Assembly: GCA_002215645.1 (NCBI GenBank)
Contig: NGFI01000012.1
Location: forward strand, 62,001 to 126,000
Origin: Gemmatimonadetes bacterium 2013_60CM_65_52
GTDB taxonomy: Bacteria; Gemmatimonadota; Gemmatimonadetes; Gemmatimonadales; Gemmatimonadaceae
Length of the DNA: 64,000 bases
Direction: 5' to 3'
A model generated the notes under the pieces. The model ran no database searches. It was not told the DNA's origin and worked only from the letters and a program-made list of their open reading frames with translations. The translations under genes and the position numbers were made by a program. Shown piece by piece: positions 1-11,232 of the stretch. Numbering within the stretch: the first letter of the stretch is position 1; each line of letters starts with the position of its first letter.

Positions 1-1
1 T

Positions 2-1387
2 GCATACCGCACCTGGGGCGGGCACGAGCTCGCTCCGCTGACCGCCGCGCTCAAGATCGATCCTGCCTCAGCGCGCAGCCACCCGGGCATGTCGCCAATC
101 ACGGGATTTGCCCTGTTCTATCTCCTGCTGCGCGGATTCGCTGAAGGGTGCGCCGCCATGACGGGGACGGAAGCCATCTCGAACGGCGTCATGGCCTTCA
201 AGGCGCCAGCGCAGAAGAACGCCGCCATCACGCTCGGCTGGATGGTGGCCATTCTCGCAGCGTTCTTCCTGGGCGTCTCGTTTCTGGCGCAACACTATCA
301 AGTAATGCCCACTACGAGCGAGACCGTGCTCTCGATCCTGGGCCGCCACGTGTTTGGCGGCGGCCCGCTCTACTACGCACTGCAATACAGCACGTTCGCC
401 GTGTTGGTGCTCGCCGCCAATACCGCATTCGCCGACTTTCCGCGACTGGCGGGAATCCTTGCGCACGATCGCTACATGCCCCGCCAGCTCGCTGCTCGCG
501 GGGATCGCCTCGCGTTCTCGAACGGCATCGTCTCACTGGCGTTGGTCGCGCTCCTGCTCGTCTGGATGTTCCACGGCGACACGAACGCGCTGGTGCCGCT
601 CTATGCGATCGGCGTCTTCGTGTGCTTTACGCTCTCACAGGCCGGCATGGTGGCGCATTGGCGGAAGACGCGTGAGCCGGGGTGGATATGGAAGGCGTTT
701 CTCAACGGTATCGGTGCCGTCGCCACCGGGGTCGTCTCGATCATCCAGTTGGTGACCAAATTCACCTCGGGCGGATGGGTCATCGCGGTCATCATTCCGC
801 TGATCATCCTGTTGCTGCGAAAGATTCACCGCCACTACGAGGAGTTCGCGGCGGAGATCAGGTTCACCGGACAGAGTCCAATTCATCCGCTGCACCACAC
901 CGTCATCGTTCCGGTCAACAGCATCACGAAGGCGACGTCGGGCGCACTCGTCTATGCGACGACCATCTCGGACGAGGTGGTTGCGGTCTACGTCGAGGTG
1001 GACCCGCGCGATACAGCGCGCATCGAGTCGGAGTGGGAAGCCTGGGACATCGGCGTCCCACTCGAGGTGGTGAAGTCTCCGTATCGTTCAATTCTGAAAC
1101 CCCTCGTGGAGTACGTCGAAAACCTGCGGATGGTGACGCCCGGAGAGCTGGTGACGATCGTGGTTCCCGAGATCGTGCCGAAGCGCTGGTGGGAGCATCT
1201 GCTCCACAACAAGACGGCGTTGTACATCCGCACGGCGTTTCTCTTCAAGCCCAATGTGGTGGTGACGGCCATTCCATATCTCGTCGGCCACGCATACCGA
1301 TTGCGTGAGTGGATGGATCACGACGAGGACCTCGATAGCGCGGAGCCGGACGACGACGCCACCATTCGCCATGACAGCGCGTCGTGA
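2..1387 (+). CDS. KimA-like APC-superfamily permease (5' truncated)
   Basis: The reading frame is open to the left edge, so the N-terminal half (probably 150-200 residues) lies outside the window. The visible part begins with several transmembrane helices, including the segment TGTEAISNGVMAFKAP that is typical of APC carriers. A soluble tail of about 170 residues follows, starting near HHTVIVPVNSITKATSG. That tail resembles the cytosolic universal-stress-like domain of the Bacillus KimA (YdaO) potassium importer, and the membrane part also fits that subfamily. An amino-acid substrate cannot be excluded. The gene ends 22 bases before a convergent lipoprotein gene. Family assignment is firm; potassium as substrate is inference. 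Confidence 0.75.
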   Translation, partial: AYRTWGGHELAPLTAALKIDPASARSHPGMSPITGFALFYLLLRGFAEGCAAMTGTEAISNGVMAFKAPAQKNAAITLGWMVAILAAFFLGVSFLAQHYQVMPTTSETVLSILGRHVFGGGPLYYALQYSTFAVLVLAANTAFADFPRLAGILAHDRYMPRQLAARGDRLAFSNGIVSLALVALLLVWMFHGDTNALVPLYAIGVFVCFTLSQAGMVAHWRKTREPGWIWKAFLNGIGAVATGVVSIIQLVTKFTSGGWVIAVIIPLIILLLRKIHRHYEEFAAEIRFTGQSPIHPLHHTVIVPVNSITKATSGALVYATTISDEVVAVYVEVDPRDTARIESEWEAWDIGVPLEVVKSPYRSILKPLVEYVENLRMVTPGELVTIVVPEIVPKRWWEHLLHNKTALYIRTAFLFKPNVVVTAIPYLVGHAYRLREWMDHDEDLDSAEPDDDATIRHDSAS

Positions 1388-1409
1388 GGGGCAGCTTGCC
1401 GACGCACGC

Positions 1410-2015
1410 TCAGGGTTTCAATGCACGCACGCTCGCGGAGTCGGACGAGACGTAATACACCCTTGCGGTGTCGTTCGAGACACAATGTCCGTTCTCGCAA
1501 CCCGACACACAGGCGGCGACGGCCATCGTGCTGTACACCACCTGTGGCGCGTTGGCATTCGGGACATAGCGTGCAATCGTCGTGTCGCGGCGCAGGAAGT
1601 ACATGGAACGCGTGCTGTCCTGCGGAATGATGATCAGCCGCACTCCGGTGCCTGGGGATGTCCCACTATCGCGCCAGACGTAGTTGTTGCCGGCGCCGAT
1701 ACCCATCTTGGGATATGCCAGCGTGCTGTGAATGCGCGCCACGATGTAGGTGGATCGCACTCGGCCCGTGGTATCTGTCCGTGTCGCGGAGGCGACCGTG
1801 AGTGTTGGCAGCGTGCCGCCAGGGCCCGGCAGTATCGTGTCGGACACCGCCACGGCAGCCTGCTCCATCCCGTACGTGTAGTTCCCGCCGGCTTCGGTCA
1901 TCATCTCTCCACGTACGTCGCGATTCGTCGCATTGGTGCACGCGATCGCAGCTACTGCCGTCACGAACGCGGCCATTCTGACCACCGGTCCTGGCATACC
2001 CTCGAGGCGCATCAT
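1410..2015 (-). CDS. Putative lipoprotein of unknown function
   Basis: This 201-residue protein has a hydrophobic N-terminus ending in a lipobox-like AIAC with the acceptor cysteine at residue 26, so it is probably exported and lipidated. The mature part is rich in Thr, Ser and Val and looks beta-stranded. A cysteine group near the C-terminus (ACVSGCENGHC) could form disulfides or bind a metal. I recognise no family. It lies 36 bases downstream of the large kinase gene on the same strand and may be co-transcribed with it. Confidence 0.7.
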   Translation of the reverse strand: MMRLEGMPGPVVRMAAFVTAVAAIACTNATNRDVRGEMMTEAGGNYTYGMEQAAVAVSDTILPGPGGTLPTLTVASATRTDTTGRVRSTYIVARIHSTLAYPKMGIGAGNNYVWRDSGTSPGTGVRLIIIPQDSTRSMYFLRRDTTIARYVPNANAPQVVYSTMAVAACVSGCENGHCVSNDTARVYYVSSDSASVRALKP

Positions 2016-2051
2016 CGCTGTCTCCTGGTAACGGGTGAGCTGCGTAAGGAG

Positions 2052-5000
2052 CTACCGACCCTGCAGATGCTGACGCAATCGATCGATGGGCGGACGGAGC
2101 TCGACGTCGGCGTCACTCCACAGCGTGACGGCTGGCCGCGCCCATCGCTCGAACGTGGCGTGGTCCTGCGCCTGCCAGGCCAGCTCGGAGCGAAGCGTCA
2201 TCGCCCGAACGATTGCGCCGGCCTGCGGCAGAATCTTGATGAGAATGCTGCGCGTGCGGGGGAGCGCGTCGAGCGCAGCATCGAGCTGCGCGATTGCCTC
2301 TGCCGTATCGCCGATGGCCACGAGCGTTCGCGCTTGATGAAAGATGCGATCCAGCGTCATGTTGCCCGGCGTCAAGCTCGCCGTGGTCTGCGAGAGCTCG
2401 CGACTGGCCTTACGAACTGCGGCGGTGTCATGGCGGGCGAGCGCCATGCGCATCGTAAGAACACGATCGTTTCCGGACGCGATGGCCGTCTTCGACAGCG
2501 GCGCGAGCTCATCGTACGCCATGCCGAGTGACATGCGAAGCACCGCGAAGCGAACATCGTTTCGCTGGTCCGACGGAACCCACGTGTCCACCAGACGTGT
2601 CACGCGCGCGAATGATGTGCGCAGACTGTCGGCTGGCCCTCCCATCGACGCATATGCGTGCAGCGCAAGCGCCGCCGCCATCAACTCGACTGGTACTTTC
2701 GGACGGCGGCCATTGGCGAGGACAAACGGAACGTGCTCGCTGTCGGAGGAGGCGTGTGCGGCCAGTGTGGCCGCCATTGAAGCGTGCCCCGTCAGCATGG
2801 CCAGTCCGGCCAGATACCCCGCCTGATATGGTGCCGGCGCAGGCGACGCACGCAACGTCGAATCAGCGAGGGAGCGTGCCGCGCTGACGCTGTCTGTCTT
2901 GAGAAGCAGCCGTACCACCATCGCAGACCGGCGTGCTCGCCAATCGGCGTTCTCGGACGCCGCTAACGCCTGGCGAGCCGTCGTAAGGGCAGACAAGAGA
3001 CTCGCACGCGTTCCGGCGATACTGCTCGCGGCCTCCTGGGCAAGCGCGTAACTCTCGAGTGCGTCACCGCTCGAGGGGAATGCCTTTACCCAGTCCGCCA
3101 TCAGACTGCGGTACGTCTCGGCAGACCAGAGGACCGCGTCCCGTTCGGTGGCAGGCTTGTTGATGCCAAGGATGGCCGCCGCGAACGGCCGCGGAGCGAA
3201 GGCGAGCGTCCCTGCGGCGAATGACGGAAAGGCGGCGAATCTCTGAGAGTCTGCTCCGACGAGCATACCCGGTCGCAGCCTTCCTTCTTCCGCGATGAGC
3301 ACTCTGCGCGAGAGACGAGAGAATGCCAACCCGCGCTCCGCTGCGTGAAACGACGGCACGAGCACGAGTGCGCGCCGGTACGCGGCGATCGCCGTGTGGA
3401 AGCTGCCGCGAAAGCTGTAACCCGTCGAACTTCGGGCATCGCGCACGACGACCGGATCGCGTGCGTTGCAGTCGCCAAGTCCGAACCACGACGCGAAGTC
3501 GAGCGAGTCCGTCGCGATCAGCGCACGATAGCGGCGGCATGCGTCTGCCATCCTGCCCTGGGCGAGATCGAGCAGCGCGGCAGCGTGCATCCGGTCCCGC
3601 GCCGGCAGCGCGCTCGCGAGCGCCACGGCTCTGAAAGCATGGTCGGCCCACATCGCGGGTTCGTCGCGGCCGCTCCACTCGCGTGCGCGTGCCAGCCACA
3701 GATGCGCGTGCGCGTAGGATTCGTCCGCAGCGAGCGCTTCCTCGAACTTTTTTCCCGCGAGGTCGAGATCGAAGTGGTCGACGGCTTCTCGTCCATCGAG
3801 GAACGCCTGAAGAGCGACCAGGTTCTTCGTCCCGGTTGCAGCGCCCTCTCGACCTCGCGCTCCACCTACCAGGATGGAATCCGCGAGTGACGTGAATGCA
3901 TGCTCGAGCTCACCCGCGTCCTTTCCGGCGCGCACCACGAACTGACGACTCGCATTGGGGCCGCGGACGACATCGTACGTCACCGCCCGGATCTCGAGGG
4001 AGTCGCCGAGCATTACCACTTCACCCCACGCCAACAGTCCGGCGTGCAGCGTCCGCGCGGCGTCGAGCACTTCCGGAACGGTCCGTGGCCGCTTCCGCGT
4101 CCAGACGTCGCTCACGCGCATGTCGTCCACGAGTCGCACGCCGTCCCATCGCGCCATCGCGTCGTGGAGCAGCCGCGCGCAACCGTCGCCATCGAGCCAC
4201 ACGTTGCTCGCGCTGGCCACGTGCCGAAACGGAAACACCGCGTAGGTGGACCGGTCCACCATATCGTCCGACGCGGAGCCACGTACCAGACGCCATGTTG
4301 CGCCGCCCGCGAACAACACGACGGCGGCCGCGGCCACCCGGGATCGTCTCGAGAGGAGAGTTGCCGTGCGTGGCGGGTGATGCGCGGCTTCGAGCGCGCG
4401 CACGAACGCACCCGCCGAGCCGTAGCGCTTGTCGGGGTCGGGTGCCAGCGCCTTCTCGATGACACGCGCGACGGACCTCGGCGCCGTCTGCCGCAGGGAC
4501 CGTGTCGCGACAGACGGATTCGAGATACGAGCGGCTCTGGCCGGCGGACTAGCGCCGCGAGGCGGCGGAGATCCCGTCAGCATCTCGTGAAACACGCAGC
4601 CAAGTGAGTACAGGTCGCTTCGGCCGTCGAGCTCGCGTTCGCCGGCAGCCTGCTCGGGGCTCATGTACGCCGGTGTGCCGACCGCGAAGCCGACGGCAGT
4701 CACCCGCTCCGAGGCGGCCATGCGGATCACGTGCGCGATGCCGAAGTCGGCGACGTACGCGTGGTCGTTCGCCAGCAGAATGTTGGCGGGCTTGATGTCC
4801 CGATGGATGATGCCTTGCCGGTGCGCGTAATCGAGCGCGTCGCCCACCTCACATGCGATGCGCACGGCAAGCGGGAGTGGCAACGGCCCTTCGCGCGCGA
4901 GGCGGTCCGCGAGCGACTCGCCCTCGACGTATGGCATCACGAAGTACGGCGATTCGTCCCACACGCCGGAATCGTGCAGCGGGATGATGTGTGGGTGCTG

Positions 5001-5189
5001 CAGGCCGGCGATGGTGCGGATCTCGACGAGAAAGCGCGTCGGCGTGAGCATCAGGTTCGGCTGGAGCACCTTGAGCGCTACCAACCGATCGTGCTTGTCG
5101 TCGTGAGCGAGGTACACCACGGCGGCTCCGCCGCGACCGATCTCGCGGAGGATCTCGTACCCAGCCGGAGACGAACCAATGACATCCAC
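2052..5189 (-). CDS. Receptor-type Ser/Thr protein kinase with TPR-like C-terminal region
   Basis: This 1045-residue protein has a complete N-terminal Hanks-type kinase domain. The glycine-rich loop is GRGGAAVVY (18-26), the ATP-anchoring lysine is K40, the catalytic loop is HRDIKPANIL (129-138), DFG is at 148-150 and SPE at 177-179. One transmembrane segment lies near residues 285-297. The remaining 700 residues are helical, with repeated Ala/Leu patterns typical of degenerate TPR arrays. The region just after the membrane (SNVWLDGDGCARLLHDAM) resembles the TolB-like module of such kinases. The kinase should sit in the cytoplasm with the repeats outside. Unlike the kinase-like genes at 32-39 kb, all its catalytic elements are present. 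It diverges from glnS. Confidence 0.92.
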   Translation of the reverse strand: MDVIGSSPAGYEILREIGRGGAAVVYLAHDDKHDRLVALKVLQPNLMLTPTRFLVEIRTIAGLQHPHIIPLHDSGVWDESPYFVMPYVEGESLADRLAREGPLPLPLAVRIACEVGDALDYAHRQGIIHRDIKPANILLANDHAYVADFGIAHVIRMAASERVTAVGFAVGTPAYMSPEQAAGERELDGRSDLYSLGCVFHEMLTGSPPPRGASPPARAARISNPSVATRSLRQTAPRSVARVIEKALAPDPDKRYGSAGAFVRALEAAHHPPRTATLLSRRSRVAAAAVVLFAGGATWRLVRGSASDDMVDRSTYAVFPFRHVASASNVWLDGDGCARLLHDAMARWDGVRLVDDMRVSDVWTRKRPRTVPEVLDAARTLHAGLLAWGEVVMLGDSLEIRAVTYDVVRGPNASRQFVVRAGKDAGELEHAFTSLADSILVGGARGREGAATGTKNLVALQAFLDGREAVDHFDLDLAGKKFEEALAADESYAHAHLWLARAREWSGRDEPAMWADHAFRAVALASALPARDRMHAAALLDLAQGRMADACRRYRALIATDSLDFASWFGLGDCNARDPVVVRDARSSTGYSFRGSFHTAIAAYRRALVLVPSFHAAERGLAFSRLSRRVLIAEEGRLRPGMLVGADSQRFAAFPSFAAGTLAFAPRPFAAAILGINKPATERDAVLWSAETYRSLMADWVKAFPSSGDALESYALAQEAASSIAGTRASLLSALTTARQALAASENADWRARRSAMVVRLLLKTDSVSAARSLADSTLRASPAPAPYQAGYLAGLAMLTGHASMAATLAAHASSDSEHVPFVLANGRRPKVPVELMAAALALHAYASMGGPADSLRTSFARVTRLVDTWVPSDQRNDVRFAVLRMSLGMAYDELAPLSKTAIASGNDRVLTMRMALARHDTAAVRKASRELSQTTASLTPGNMTLDRIFHQARTLVAIGDTAEAIAQLDAALDALPRTRSILIKILPQAGAIVRAMTLRSELAWQAQDHATFERWARPAVTLWSDADVELRPPIDRLRQHLQGR

Positions 5190-5309
5190 GGGCAGCGCCT
5201 CGAGGGATCGCGCCGCGAACGAGGAGGGAGAGGCGGCGGCGTTCAGACTGCTGCGGGCATGATGATAGTCTTTTGTGAGGGCGGCGGTAATAGGAGGACG
5301 GTAGGTCGG

Positions 5310-5365
5310 TGGGACGGCGAGCTATTGCACTCTCTACTTACTCTATCCATCAATATCTATTTATA
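5310..5365. promoter_or_regulatory. AT-rich island in the divergent kinase/glnS intergenic region
   Basis: The 264-base gap between the kinase and glnS contains a sharply AT-rich stretch (around TATCTATTTATATGG) in a GC-rich setting, as expected for divergent promoters. I could not settle on a convincing -35/-10 pair for either direction. The placement of promoters here is inference. Confidence 0.3.
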
Positions 5366-5453
5366 TGGGCGACCTTGGCTATGATGCATCATCCTCGCCT
5401 CGAGCACCAATGGGCGCCTTCTATATTCAGTCGATCCGTCTCACATCCGATCC

Positions 5454-7139
5454 GTGTCCGAAGCCCAACCCCGCAACAATTTCATCCGAGAGCTGGTCGC
5501 CGCCGACGTCGCGACCGGCCGCTTCGGTCGCCCGGTGGCCACGCGCTTTCCGCCCGAGCCGAACGGCTACCTGCACATCGGACATGCAAAGTCCATCTGC
5601 CTGAACTTCGGCCTGGCACAGGAGTTCGGCGGCCGCTGCAACCTCCGGTTCGACGACACCAATCCATTCACAGAGGACATGAAGTACGTCGAGGCCATCC
5701 GCCACGACATCCGCTGGCTCGGCTTCGAATGGAGCGAGGAGCGCTACGCAAGCGACTACTTCGACACGTTGTACGAGGTTGCGGAACGGCTCGTGCGCAA
5801 CGGCGGGGCGTACGTCGATTCACAGGACGAGGAGGCCATTCGGGAGAACCGCGGCACGGTGACCGAGCCGGGGACACCGAGCCCGCACCGCGGCCGTTCC
5901 GTTGAAGAAAATCTGGATCTGTTGCGGCGCATGAAGGCGGGCGAGTTCCCCGATGGCGCCCACGTGCTGCGGGCGAAGATCGACATGGCGCACCCGAACA
6001 TGATCATGCGCGACCCGCTCCTGCTGCGCATTCGGCACGCGTCGCATTACCGGCTGGGGGACGCGTGGTGCATCTATCCGCTATATGACTTCGCGCATGG
6101 CCTGAGCGACGCGATCGAAGGGATTACGCGCTCGCTCTGTACGCTCGAGTTCAAGGACAATCGCGACATCTACGACTGGCTCGTGCGCGCCGCGGGATAC
6201 GAGCATCCGCCGCTCCAGGTGGAGTTCGCGCGGCTCGAACTCGATTACACCATCGTGAGCAAGCGGAAGCTTCTGCGCCTCGTGAACGAGGGGCACGTGA
6301 CGGGATGGGACGACCCGCGCATGCCGACGATTGCAGGCTTGCGCCGACGCGGAGTGACCCCGGAAGCGATCCGCACCTTTGCGGATACCATCGGGGTGGC
6401 GCGGAAACCGGCGCGCGTCGAAATGGCCACCTTCGAGCACGCCGTGCGCAACGACCTCAACATGCGCGTGCCGCGGGTGATGTGCGTCGTGAGCCCGCTG
6501 AAGGTGGTGCTGACCAATTATCCCGAAGGACAGGTCGAGGAGCTCGAGGCCTCCTACTATCCGCACGACGTCCCGCTCACGGGGTCGCGGATGATTCCAT
6601 TCTCGCGTGAGCTGTGGATAGAGCGGGAGGACTTTCTGGAAAACCCCCCGAAGAAATTCTTCCGTCTGACGCCGGGCCGAGAGGTGCGGCTGCGATATGG
6701 ATATCTCATCACCTGTCGCGAGGTCGTGAAGGACGACCGCGGTCAGATCATCGAGTTGCACTGTACGTACGATCCGACGACCCGTGGCGGAGACGCTCCG
6801 GACGGCCGCAAGGTGCAGGGTACGATCCATTGGGTGTCGGCGGCGCGGGGCATCGACTGCGAGGTGCGCCTCTACGACAAACTGTTCACGGTGCCCGATC
6901 CGGAGGCAGGTGGCAACGACGACGACTTCACCGCATACGTGAATCCGGAATCGCTCGTCGTGGTGCAGGGCGCGAAGGTGGAGCCGAGCGTGTTGAGCGA
7001 TCCGGTCGAATCGCGCTATCAATTCGAGCGGGTGGGATACTTCGTGCAGGACGCCACCGACTCGACACCAGCGCGGCCGGTATTCAATCGCACGGTGACG
7101 CTCCGCGACAGTTGGGCGAAGGTAAAGCCCCAGGCCTGA
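5454..7139 (+). CDS. glnS: Glutaminyl-tRNA synthetase
   Basis: This cytoplasmic class I aminoacyl-tRNA synthetase charges tRNA-Gln with glutamine. The 561-residue protein has the family's normal length. PEPNGYLHIGHAKS (HIGH at 41-44) and VSKRK (268-272, the KMSKS equivalent) form the active site. RFDDTNP and the C-terminal anticodon-binding beta-barrels are also present. The start is GTG, chosen because homology begins directly after it (NNFIRELVAADVATGRFG). No good Shine-Dalgarno is visible. Many bacteria outside gamma-proteobacteria make Gln-tRNA by transamidation, so a dedicated synthetase is a notable lineage trait. Confidence 0.96.
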   Translation: MSEAQPRNNFIRELVAADVATGRFGRPVATRFPPEPNGYLHIGHAKSICLNFGLAQEFGGRCNLRFDDTNPFTEDMKYVEAIRHDIRWLGFEWSEERYASDYFDTLYEVAERLVRNGGAYVDSQDEEAIRENRGTVTEPGTPSPHRGRSVEENLDLLRRMKAGEFPDGAHVLRAKIDMAHPNMIMRDPLLLRIRHASHYRLGDAWCIYPLYDFAHGLSDAIEGITRSLCTLEFKDNRDIYDWLVRAAGYEHPPLQVEFARLELDYTIVSKRKLLRLVNEGHVTGWDDPRMPTIAGLRRRGVTPEAIRTFADTIGVARKPARVEMATFEHAVRNDLNMRVPRVMCVVSPLKVVLTNYPEGQVEELEASYYPHDVPLTGSRMIPFSRELWIEREDFLENPPKKFFRLTPGREVRLRYGYLITCREVVKDDRGQIIELHCTYDPTTRGGDAPDGRKVQGTIHWVSAARGIDCEVRLYDKLFTVPDPEAGGNDDDFTAYVNPESLVVVQGAKVEPSVLSDPVESRYQFERVGYFVQDATDSTPARPVFNRTVTLRDSWAKVKPQA

Positions 7140-7311
7140 AGGTTCCGCTAAGACGTCCGCCAACCGTACGGCCGGGTCCGCTTGTGCCTTCTTGCGACTT
7201 TGAGAAGCAACCTGTAGCGTGTGGGTCCCAGGACATTTGACCGCTCTGCGACGAGGTGGGGCGGCGCACGGTTTCGTGCTTCTGACCCCACCCCGCGTCA
7301 CGGAGTACCGC

Positions 7312-8994
<1,683 letters not shown>

Positions 8995-9014
8995 CGGGAA
9001 CCCGGGAAGTGACT

Positions 9015-9049
9015 GATGGGGCCGACGCAAACCATGCGGCGGCCCCATC
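9015..9049. terminator. Hairpin between convergent protease and nitroreductase genes
   Basis: A perfect 10-bp stem (GATGGGGCCG paired with CGGCCCCATC) with a 15-base loop lies between the two convergent genes. No U-tract follows on either strand, so a bidirectional terminator is inferred from position and stem strength only. Confidence 0.55.
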
Positions 9050-9054
9050 GGCCT

Positions 9055-9621
9055 TCAGGGGACCCACGTGGTGAGCGAGGCCGCGCTGCGGCGCTCCTTC
9101 GGCGGCGGAACGACCGCCGGCTCACCCACGTTGAGCACGGCCACGATCCGCTCCCCTTCCGGAACGCCAACCGCTGCGCGCGCGGCCGCGTCGTTCATGA
9201 TCGCGCCGGTCTTGATGTGCGTGCCGAGTCCGAGAGCCATCGCAGCGAGGGCGATGTTCTGCACGGCCATCATCGTGGCAGCGAGGTCCTCCTCGCGGAT
9301 TTCGGGATTCGCGTCCTCGACAACCGAGACCGCAATCATCAACGGAAGCGCCGCATGCTCCTCGGCAATCTTGGTGCGCAGCGCCTCAGCAGCAGCGGCA
9401 TCCTCGAGCTTCTTGGCTTTGCGAGCGCCGAGCGCGGCACCATATGCGTGACGAGCCTGTGGGCCGAGCACGTAGAAGCGCCATGGTTGCGTGAGGCGGT
9501 GGTTCGGGGCGGTTACAGCCACGTCGATCATCGCCTCGACGTCGGCGCGGGTGACTTCGTGTGCAGTGAACTGGCGGATGGAGCGGCGGCCCTTCAGGGC
9601 CTCGAGCAACGCGATTGGCAT
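9055..9621 (-). CDS. Nitroreductase-family flavoprotein
   Basis: This 188-residue protein matches the small FMN-dependent nitroreductase family. It opens with the characteristic RRSIRQF motif (12-18), followed by TAPNHRLTQPWRFYVL and the C-terminal AVGVPEGERIVAVLNVGEP. Such enzymes reduce nitroaromatics or quinones using NAD(P)H, usually as cytoplasmic dimers. The sequence is closest in style to the short YdjA type. It is a single gene, convergent with the protease gene and divergent from the barrel-cupredoxin operon. The physiological substrate cannot be read from sequence. Confidence 0.9.
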   Translation of the reverse strand: MPIALLEALKGRRSIRQFTAHEVTRADVEAMIDVAVTAPNHRLTQPWRFYVLGPQARHAYGAALGARKAKKLEDAAAAEALRTKIAEEHAALPLMIAVSVVEDANPEIREEDLAATMMAVQNIALAAMALGLGTHIKTGAIMNDAAARAAVGVPEGERIVAVLNVGEPAVVPPPKERRSAASLTTWVP

Positions 9622-9637
9622 GGGAGATATCTAACGA

Positions 9638-9658
9638 CGGTGAACGGTGAACCGTGTC
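9638..9658 (+). repeat. Three tandem heptanucleotides (CGGTGAA type)
   Basis: Three consecutive 7-base units (CGGTGAA twice, then CCGTGTC) lie upstream of the outer-membrane protein gene at 9723. The same two-unit combination recurs on the other strand at 36276-36310. Confidence 0.6.
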
Positions 9659-9722
9659 AGCCGCTGTGACGAAACGTTCCGAGCGTCGGTTAGGCAGCCT
9701 GTCAGCATCGGACGAGGCTCTC

Positions 9723-11192
9723 ATGTACTCTCCCGCACGACGCGCGAGCGTGGCGCTCTTGATCGTCGTTGCCGGCGCGGGGCGCAGCGACGCGCAGCTC
9801 ATTTCGCCTCGCACGGTTCCCGTCTTTCAGGACGAACAGTTTCAGCTCTATCCCTCGAGCCGCCCGGGGTTGGGTAGCGTGCGCATCGCGCTCGACGACA
9901 CCCTCGGGGACGTGTTCGTGAATCCTGCCAAGGCCGTTCGGCTCAGGGGCACGATGGCCGTGGCCGCGCCCTATGGGCATGCCATTTCCGGCGACCGCGG
10001 AGGCGGGCGCACGCTGCCCGTCACCGTGCTGTTCGGTACGGAGGACTGGGGAGGCGCCGTGTTGGGCGCCATTCAGCAAACCGACCGCGCCGGTCCCGTG
10101 TGGAACCGATCCACGAGCGAGCGCACGGCGACCAACCAATATCTCACGGCATCCATCTCCCGCCGCTTCTCCGACGGAATGTCTCTCGGCGCGAGTGCAT
10201 TTCACGCCGACCTCTCGGCCGTGGACGGCGTGGATCTGCTCTATGCCGGCAGTGACCGGATCGATCAGTCGGGAAACCTGAACGACTTCAGGGTGGGCGC
10301 GCTCAAGGAATGGCAGTCCGGGCACGCCGCGGAGCTGCTCGTCGTCCGCAGCAGCACGCGCATGCGGCATGACGTCCACTTCACCACGTGGGTCTGGGAC
10401 AGCACGGCCAGACAGTCGCGGCAACGCACTCGGCAGGACATCAATCTCGACGAGACCGACGTCACGGGCCTCCACGCGCAATACATGCTGCCGGTGGGTA
10501 GCGAGGGGTGGCGGCTCGGCTTTCTCGGCACCTTGAACTACTTCGACCATCCGAAGATTCCCAACTACGTTCTGCAGAACCTTCCGCGCGACCCCGGATC
10601 CACGAGAGCCTACAACGTCGGCCTGGGTGCATCGCGCAATGCGGGCCCGCTCACCCTCGCCGCTGACGTGGTCATGGAGCCCATCACGTCCAACACGTTT
10701 GCGGACATGACCGCCGACGTGAAGCGCGCCGACGGCACCGTGATTCCAGCCGGTGAGAAGACCGTGGAGAACCACTTCACCTTCCACAACAGCAGGGCGG
10801 CACTCGGTGTGGGGTGGCGCGCCGTCGTGGACAGCGCGGCGGGGACGTCCGTCTCCTTGAACTTCGGCCTGTCGATGTACGCCATCTCGTACGATCTGCT
10901 CCAAACCAACAACATCACCAGAACGCTGCGGGCGCAGCACGAGAACTGGGTGGAGAGCGGGCCGACGCTTGGCATCCGCTTCCACATGCGGGATGCCGAT
11001 GTGTCGTACGCCTTTCGCGCCACGTGCGGCACCGGCAACTGCGACATCGTCCAGGGGGACCGCGTATTCGTCACACCGACCGTGTCTGCGCCGGCGCCGG
11101 GCGGAATCATCGCGGCGCCGGCGTCGCCGCTCTTCCTGCAAAGCGGACGCGAGACGAGCCATCACCTGACCGTATCGGTTCCATTTCGGTAG
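9723..11192 (+). CDS. Putative outer-membrane beta-barrel protein
   Basis: The ATG at 9723 is chosen because it follows GAGG and opens a clean signal peptide (MYSPARRASVALLIVVAGAG, cleaved near SDAQ). The mature protein of about 465 residues consists of alternating amphipathic strands with many aromatic and glycine residues, and it ends in a strand-like TVSVPFR, as outer-membrane barrels often do. I do not recognise a named family. It is the first gene of an operon with a cupredoxin, a hybrid sensor kinase and a second barrel-like protein, which suggests a shared envelope process. Barrel topology is inferred by eye. Confidence 0.75.
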   Translation: MYSPARRASVALLIVVAGAGRSDAQLISPRTVPVFQDEQFQLYPSSRPGLGSVRIALDDTLGDVFVNPAKAVRLRGTMAVAAPYGHAISGDRGGGRTLPVTVLFGTEDWGGAVLGAIQQTDRAGPVWNRSTSERTATNQYLTASISRRFSDGMSLGASAFHADLSAVDGVDLLYAGSDRIDQSGNLNDFRVGALKEWQSGHAAELLVVRSSTRMRHDVHFTTWVWDSTARQSRQRTRQDINLDETDVTGLHAQYMLPVGSEGWRLGFLGTLNYFDHPKIPNYVLQNLPRDPGSTRAYNVGLGASRNAGPLTLAADVVMEPITSNTFADMTADVKRADGTVIPAGEKTVENHFTFHNSRAALGVGWRAVVDSAAGTSVSLNFGLSMYAISYDLLQTNNITRTLRAQHENWVESGPTLGIRFHMRDADVSYAFRATCGTGNCDIVQGDRVFVTPTVSAPAPGGIIAAPASPLFLQSGRETSHHLTVSVPFR

Positions 11193-11232
11193 TACGCCTT
11201 GCGGGAGAGCTCGAGCGTGGCGTACATGAATC

